Shown: positions 13,517 to 15,730 of the stretch, in pieces
Position numbering within the stretch: the stretch's first letter is position 1
Layout of the letters: the number at the start of each line of letters is the position of its first letter
Assembly (NCBI GenBank): GCA_025965295.1
Contig: JAOPXF010000487.1
Location: forward strand, 1 to 15,730
Direction: 5' to 3'
From: Nocardioides sp.
GTDB taxonomy: Bacteria; Actinomycetota; Actinomycetes; Propionibacteriales; Nocardioidaceae
DNA length: 15,730 nt
The notes under the pieces: model-generated
The model's database searches: none
The model's input: only the letters and a program-made list of their open reading frames with translations
Told to the model about the DNA's origin: nothing
Made by a program: the position numbers and the translations under genes

Positions 13517-14481
13517 TGGGCCCCCACCGCGGCGCGCAGCCGGTCGACGACGGTCCGGCGGAGGGTCTCGGGCTCCTCGACGTAGACGTCGGCGCCGTAG
13601 CCGAGCAGCTCGTCGGCCATCCCCTCGCCGCCGCGGGTGACAGTGACCCGGTCCCAGGCGGTGCGCGCGTCCGGGCCGCGCACGTCGGGCGCGACGCTCT
13701 CGGCGTTGCGGCGCAGCGCGTGACCGGCGCCGCGGCGCACGAGCACCACGGCCCGCTCGGTCGTAGGGGCCGGTGCGAGCCTGCGGGCGGTGGCGCGTAC
13801 GTCGGTGCCGGCCGGCACGTCGTACGAACCGGGTCGACCGACCTTGCGCGCCTCGCCCTGCACGCGGGAGAGACGGAAGACCCGCTCGTCGCCCCGGTCG
13901 GTGTCGTAGCCGACGACGTACCAGCGACCGGAGTAGCGCACGACCCCCCACGGCTGGAGGTGCCGCGTGGTGGCGGCGGTCTGGCCGGACCGGCGGTAGT
14001 CGAACTCGACGGGCTGCCGTTCCTGCGTGGCCTCCCAGAACACGTCGAACGACGGCTCGTCGGCGGTCAGCCGGGGCTCGGCGATGTCGAGCGCCGACAC
14101 GTCGAGCGGCACTCCGAGGGCGGTGAGCTTGCGGACCGCCTCGGTGGTGGCCTCGGCCAGCCGGGCGTGCTCCCAGACCTTCGTCGCGAGCCCGATGACC
14201 GCGGCCTCGTCGGCCTCGAGGCTGATCTCGGGCAGCGCGAACTCGTCGGGGCGGATCCGGTAGCCCGGCTCGTCGTCGAAGAAGGCGTCGATGTTGCCCA
14301 CCTCGATCGGGACGCCCAGGCTGCGCAGCTCCTCCTTGTCGCGCTCGAACATCTTCTCGAAGGCGTCCGTGCTGGAGTCGGGGTAGAGGATCGCCCGGAT
14401 CCGGTCCTTGGAGACGTAGTGCCGCTGCACGAGCAGCATGATCAGCAGGTTGAGCAGGCGCTCGGTCTTGCGCACCGTCAT
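13513..14481 (-). CDS. pafB: WYL-domain transcriptional regulator PafB
   Basis: A 322-aa partner of PafC (332 aa if begun at the ATG at 14511). It has an N-terminal winged helix (KTERLLNLLIMLLVQRHYVS, then MFERDKEELRSLGVPIEVG) and a WYL domain (PVEFDYRRSGQTAATTRHLQ, then GRWYVVGYDTDRGDERVFRLSRV region). ATG at 14481 is preferred: GAGGGG lies 4 nt upstream, and MTVRKTERLLNL aligns with the start of mycobacterial PafB (MATSKVERLVNL, from memory). The ATG at 14511 adds ten residues (MTDQQETRGR) with no ribosome binding site. It follows the FKBP gene by only 13-43 nt, so all three probably share a transcript. Its product would activate DNA-repair genes upon damage. Confidence 0.92.
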   Translation of the reverse strand: MTVRKTERLLNLLIMLLVQRHYVSKDRIRAILYPDSSTDAFEKMFERDKEELRSLGVPIEVGNIDAFFDDEPGYRIRPDEFALPEISLEADEAAVIGLATKVWEHARLAEATTEAVRKLTALGVPLDVSALDIAEPRLTADEPSFDVFWEATQERQPVEFDYRRSGQTAATTRHLQPWGVVRYSGRWYVVGYDTDRGDERVFRLSRVQGEARKVGRPGSYDVPAGTDVRATARRLAPAPTTERAVVLVRRGAGHALRRNAESVAPDVRGPDARTAWDRVTVTRGGEGMADELLGYGADVYVEEPETLRRTVVDRLRAAVGAQ

Positions 14482-14524
14482 GCGGCCCCTCGTCTCCTGC
14501 TGATCGGTCATGGCGTCGTGGGGG

Positions 14525-15475
14525 TCACTTGGCCGAGATGATGTCCACGACGAAGTACAGCGTGCTGTTGGCGGGGATGTCCGGGTTGTCGGTCGACGCG
14601 CCGTAGCCGAGGTCCGGCGGGATCTGCAGCAGCACCCGGCTGCCGACCTTCACCCCGCTCAGGCCGTAGGTCCAGCCCTGGACGACCTGGGTCAGCGCGA
14701 ACGGCACCGGCTTCTTGGAGTAGCTCTCGTCGAAGGGCTTCTTGGCACCGTAGACCTGGCCGAGGTAGTTGGCCGTGACGGTCATCGCGGACGTGACGGT
14801 CTTGCCGTTGCCCTCCTTGACGATGCTGCGCAGCAGGTCGCCGTCGGCCTTCGGCTTGGGCAGGCCCTTGAAGTCGAGGGCGACCGGGTTGCCCTTGTCC
14901 AGGACGACCCCGGGCAGCCTGGACTGGCGCACGTCGGTGGGCTTCGGCTCCTGGTAGAGCTCGACCAGGTCGAGGATCACGAGGACCGTGTCCTTGTTGC
15001 CGATGCCGAGCTGCGGGTTGCCGGTGTCGCCGAACGCCTTCTCGGCCGAGGCGGTGACCGCGACCCGCGAGCCGAGCGTGGCGCCCTTCATGGCATCGGC
15101 GAACAGGGGGCCGAGCTGGTCGTCGAGGGTGAGGGTCTGGGGCTCGCCCTGGTCGTAGGTGCTGTAGGTCTTCTCCTGGCTGTAGCCGTTGCCGACCCAG
15201 ATCTGGGTCTGGACCTTGTCGCCGTCCTTGACCTCGGCGCCGTCACCCTTGACGAGGGTCGTGGTCTCGATGTCGTCCGCCGACATCTCGGACTTCCACG
15301 TCACCTTGGGTGCCGTGCCGGGATCGCCCGAGATCGTGACGGCGTCCAGGCCGGTGGCCGTGTCGCCGTCGGCGGACTTGCCGTCGTCACTGCCGCAGGA
15401 CGTCAGCGCGGCGACCATCACGACGGGGAGCAGGAGCAGCGGGAGGCGACGAAGTCGTCGAGACACGGGTTTCAC
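14525..15475 (-). CDS. FKBP-type peptidyl-prolyl isomerase lipoprotein with two FKBP domains
   Basis: A 316-aa exported lipoprotein: basic N-terminus, hydrophobic helix (about 11-24), lipobox LTSC with C27 as lipidation site, and a Gly/Ser/Asp linker. The first FKBP-like domain (about 70-175) is degenerate, lacking the FD and VxGW active-site pairs. The second (about 210-316) is complete: Y237, F248-D249, F259, VVQGW (264-268), Y291 in LGYG, F308 in YFVVDI. It should catalyse proline isomerisation or chaperone proteins on the outer face of the membrane. The GTG at 15475 has only AAAG ahead of it, so the ribosome binding site is weak. It lies between pafA and pafB, which are adjacent in mycobacteria. 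A role in folding Tat or Sec exports is a reasonable guess only. Confidence 0.92.
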   Translation of the reverse strand: MKPVSRRLRRLPLLLLPVVMVAALTSCGSDDGKSADGDTATGLDAVTISGDPGTAPKVTWKSEMSADDIETTTLVKGDGAEVKDGDKVQTQIWVGNGYSQEKTYSTYDQGEPQTLTLDDQLGPLFADAMKGATLGSRVAVTASAEKAFGDTGNPQLGIGNKDTVLVILDLVELYQEPKPTDVRQSRLPGVVLDKGNPVALDFKGLPKPKADGDLLRSIVKEGNGKTVTSAMTVTANYLGQVYGAKKPFDESYSKKPVPFALTQVVQGWTYGLSGVKVGSRVLLQIPPDLGYGASTDNPDIPANSTLYFVVDIISAK

Positions 15476-15491
15476 CTTTGCGATTCGTTGC

Positions 15492-15509
15492 AGGGTTCAC
15501 CTGAACCCT
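15492..15509. repeat. 18-bp palindrome upstream of the FKBP gene
   Basis: AGGGTTCA (15492-15499), centre CC, TGAACCCT (15502-15509): perfect 8-bp arms, 17 bp before the FKBP start and downstream of a TAGGGT box. As RNA it makes a 7-bp stem with a 4-nt loop. It could be an operator or a leader hairpin. The half-sites are GTTC-N4-GAAC, the reverse of the LexA arrangement GAAC-N4-GTTC. There is no U-tract, so a pafA terminator is less likely. Confidence 0.45.
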
Positions 15510-15527
15510 TCGGGCACAGCGCCGATC

Positions 15528-15533
15528 ACCCTA
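15528..15533 (-). promoter_or_regulatory. Candidate -10 box for the FKBP-pafB-pafC transcript
   Basis: TAGGGT on the minus strand, in the 103-bp gap after pafA, would start transcription near 15521 and give a leader of about 45 nt that contains the palindrome. No convincing -35 is seen. Confidence 0.4.
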
Positions 15534-15578
15534 TCCGGCCAACCTGAACGGAGCCGGCAGGCGGTGCGGGAGCGGTGG

Positions 15579-15730
15579 CTACATCCCGTCGATGAGACGT
15601 TGCACGCGCTCGTCGTACGCCCGGAACGGGTCCTTGCACAGCACCGTGCGCTGGGCCTGGTCGTTGAGCTTGAGGTGCACCCAGTCGACGGTGAAGTCGC
15701 GGCGGCGCTCCTGGGCCTTGCGGATGAACT
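15579..15730 (-). CDS. pafA: Pup-protein ligase PafA, C-terminal 49 residues (runs off right edge)
   Basis: The visible tail includes AQERRRDFTVDWVHLKLND (residues 5-23 of the fragment) and VLCKDPFRAYDERVQRLIDG near the end, the conserved C-terminus of the Pup-proteasome accessory ligase, which joins the Pup C-terminal Glu to substrate lysines for proteasomal degradation. It ends with TAG at 15581-15579. The placement upstream of pafB and pafC supports the call over its paralogue Dop, which lies with pup and the proteasome genes. The first 400 or so residues are outside the window. Confidence 0.9.
   Translation of the reverse strand, partial: FIRKAQERRRDFTVDWVHLKLNDQAQRTVLCKDPFRAYDERVQRLIDGM

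Noticed and set aside
15492..15509. LexA/SOS box upstream of the FKBP gene
   Set aside because: Actinobacterial SOS boxes have GAAC-N4-GTTC. Here the half-sites are reversed (GTTC-N4-GAAC), so it is listed only as an unassigned palindrome.
1..15730. Mobile element or horizontally acquired island
   Set aside because: No transposase, integrase, tRNA, flanking repeats or clear drop in GC content was seen; codon use looks uniform, including in the lysine module.

Overview
The window is very GC-rich and densely coded, with GTG starts, GTGA stop/start overlaps and TANNNT boxes placed 6-7 nt before start codons. It carries the actinobacterial pafA / pafB-pafC / tatA-tatC / helY neighbourhood. Together these point to a high-GC actinomycete, most likely Nocardioidaceae (Nocardioides or a relative). 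The genus is an inference. No insertion sequences, CRISPR arrays, tRNAs or rRNAs were seen, and no gap of more than 300 bases lacks a gene.

Left third (1-5523): a lysine-degradation module. On the minus strand, kdd (3,5-diaminohexanoate dehydrogenase), a YtcJ-like amidohydrolase and kamD (lysine 5,6-aminomutase alpha subunit, cut by the left edge) form a translationally coupled operon with two GTGA overlaps. kamA (radical-SAM lysine 2,3-aminomutase) diverges from it across a 175-bp control region. That region holds a near-identical 10-bp direct repeat, an inverted repeat and candidate promoters. An Lrp/AsnC regulator faces the end of kamA and is the obvious candidate regulator. KamA, KamD(E) and Kdd are the first three steps of the pathway known from lysine-fermenting anaerobes: lysine to beta-lysine to 3,5-diaminohexanoate to 3-keto-5-aminohexanoate. 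The amidohydrolase is not a named step of that pathway and is the most interesting unknown here.

Middle (5524-7213): a stand-alone 5'-3' exonuclease (FEN/PolI-type) diverges from the Lrp gene by 40 bp. It is followed by a short atypical SDR-type NAD(P)-binding protein, whose 3' end overlaps the oppositely oriented helicase gene by 22 bp.

Right half (7192-15730, all minus strand): a conserved actinobacterial housekeeping block. In transcription order it contains pafA (Pup ligase, C-terminus only), an FKBP-type isomerase lipoprotein, pafB and pafC (WYL-domain DNA-damage regulators), tatA and tatC (twin-arginine translocase), an unrecognised 144-aa protein, a diacylglycerol/lipid kinase, and helY (Ski2/Mtr4-like helicase). 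The order matches the mycobacterial pafA-pafB-pafC-tatA-tatC-helY cluster, with three additions: the FKBP lipoprotein, the unknown protein and the lipid kinase. Several genes here and in the middle section look like leaderless transcripts.
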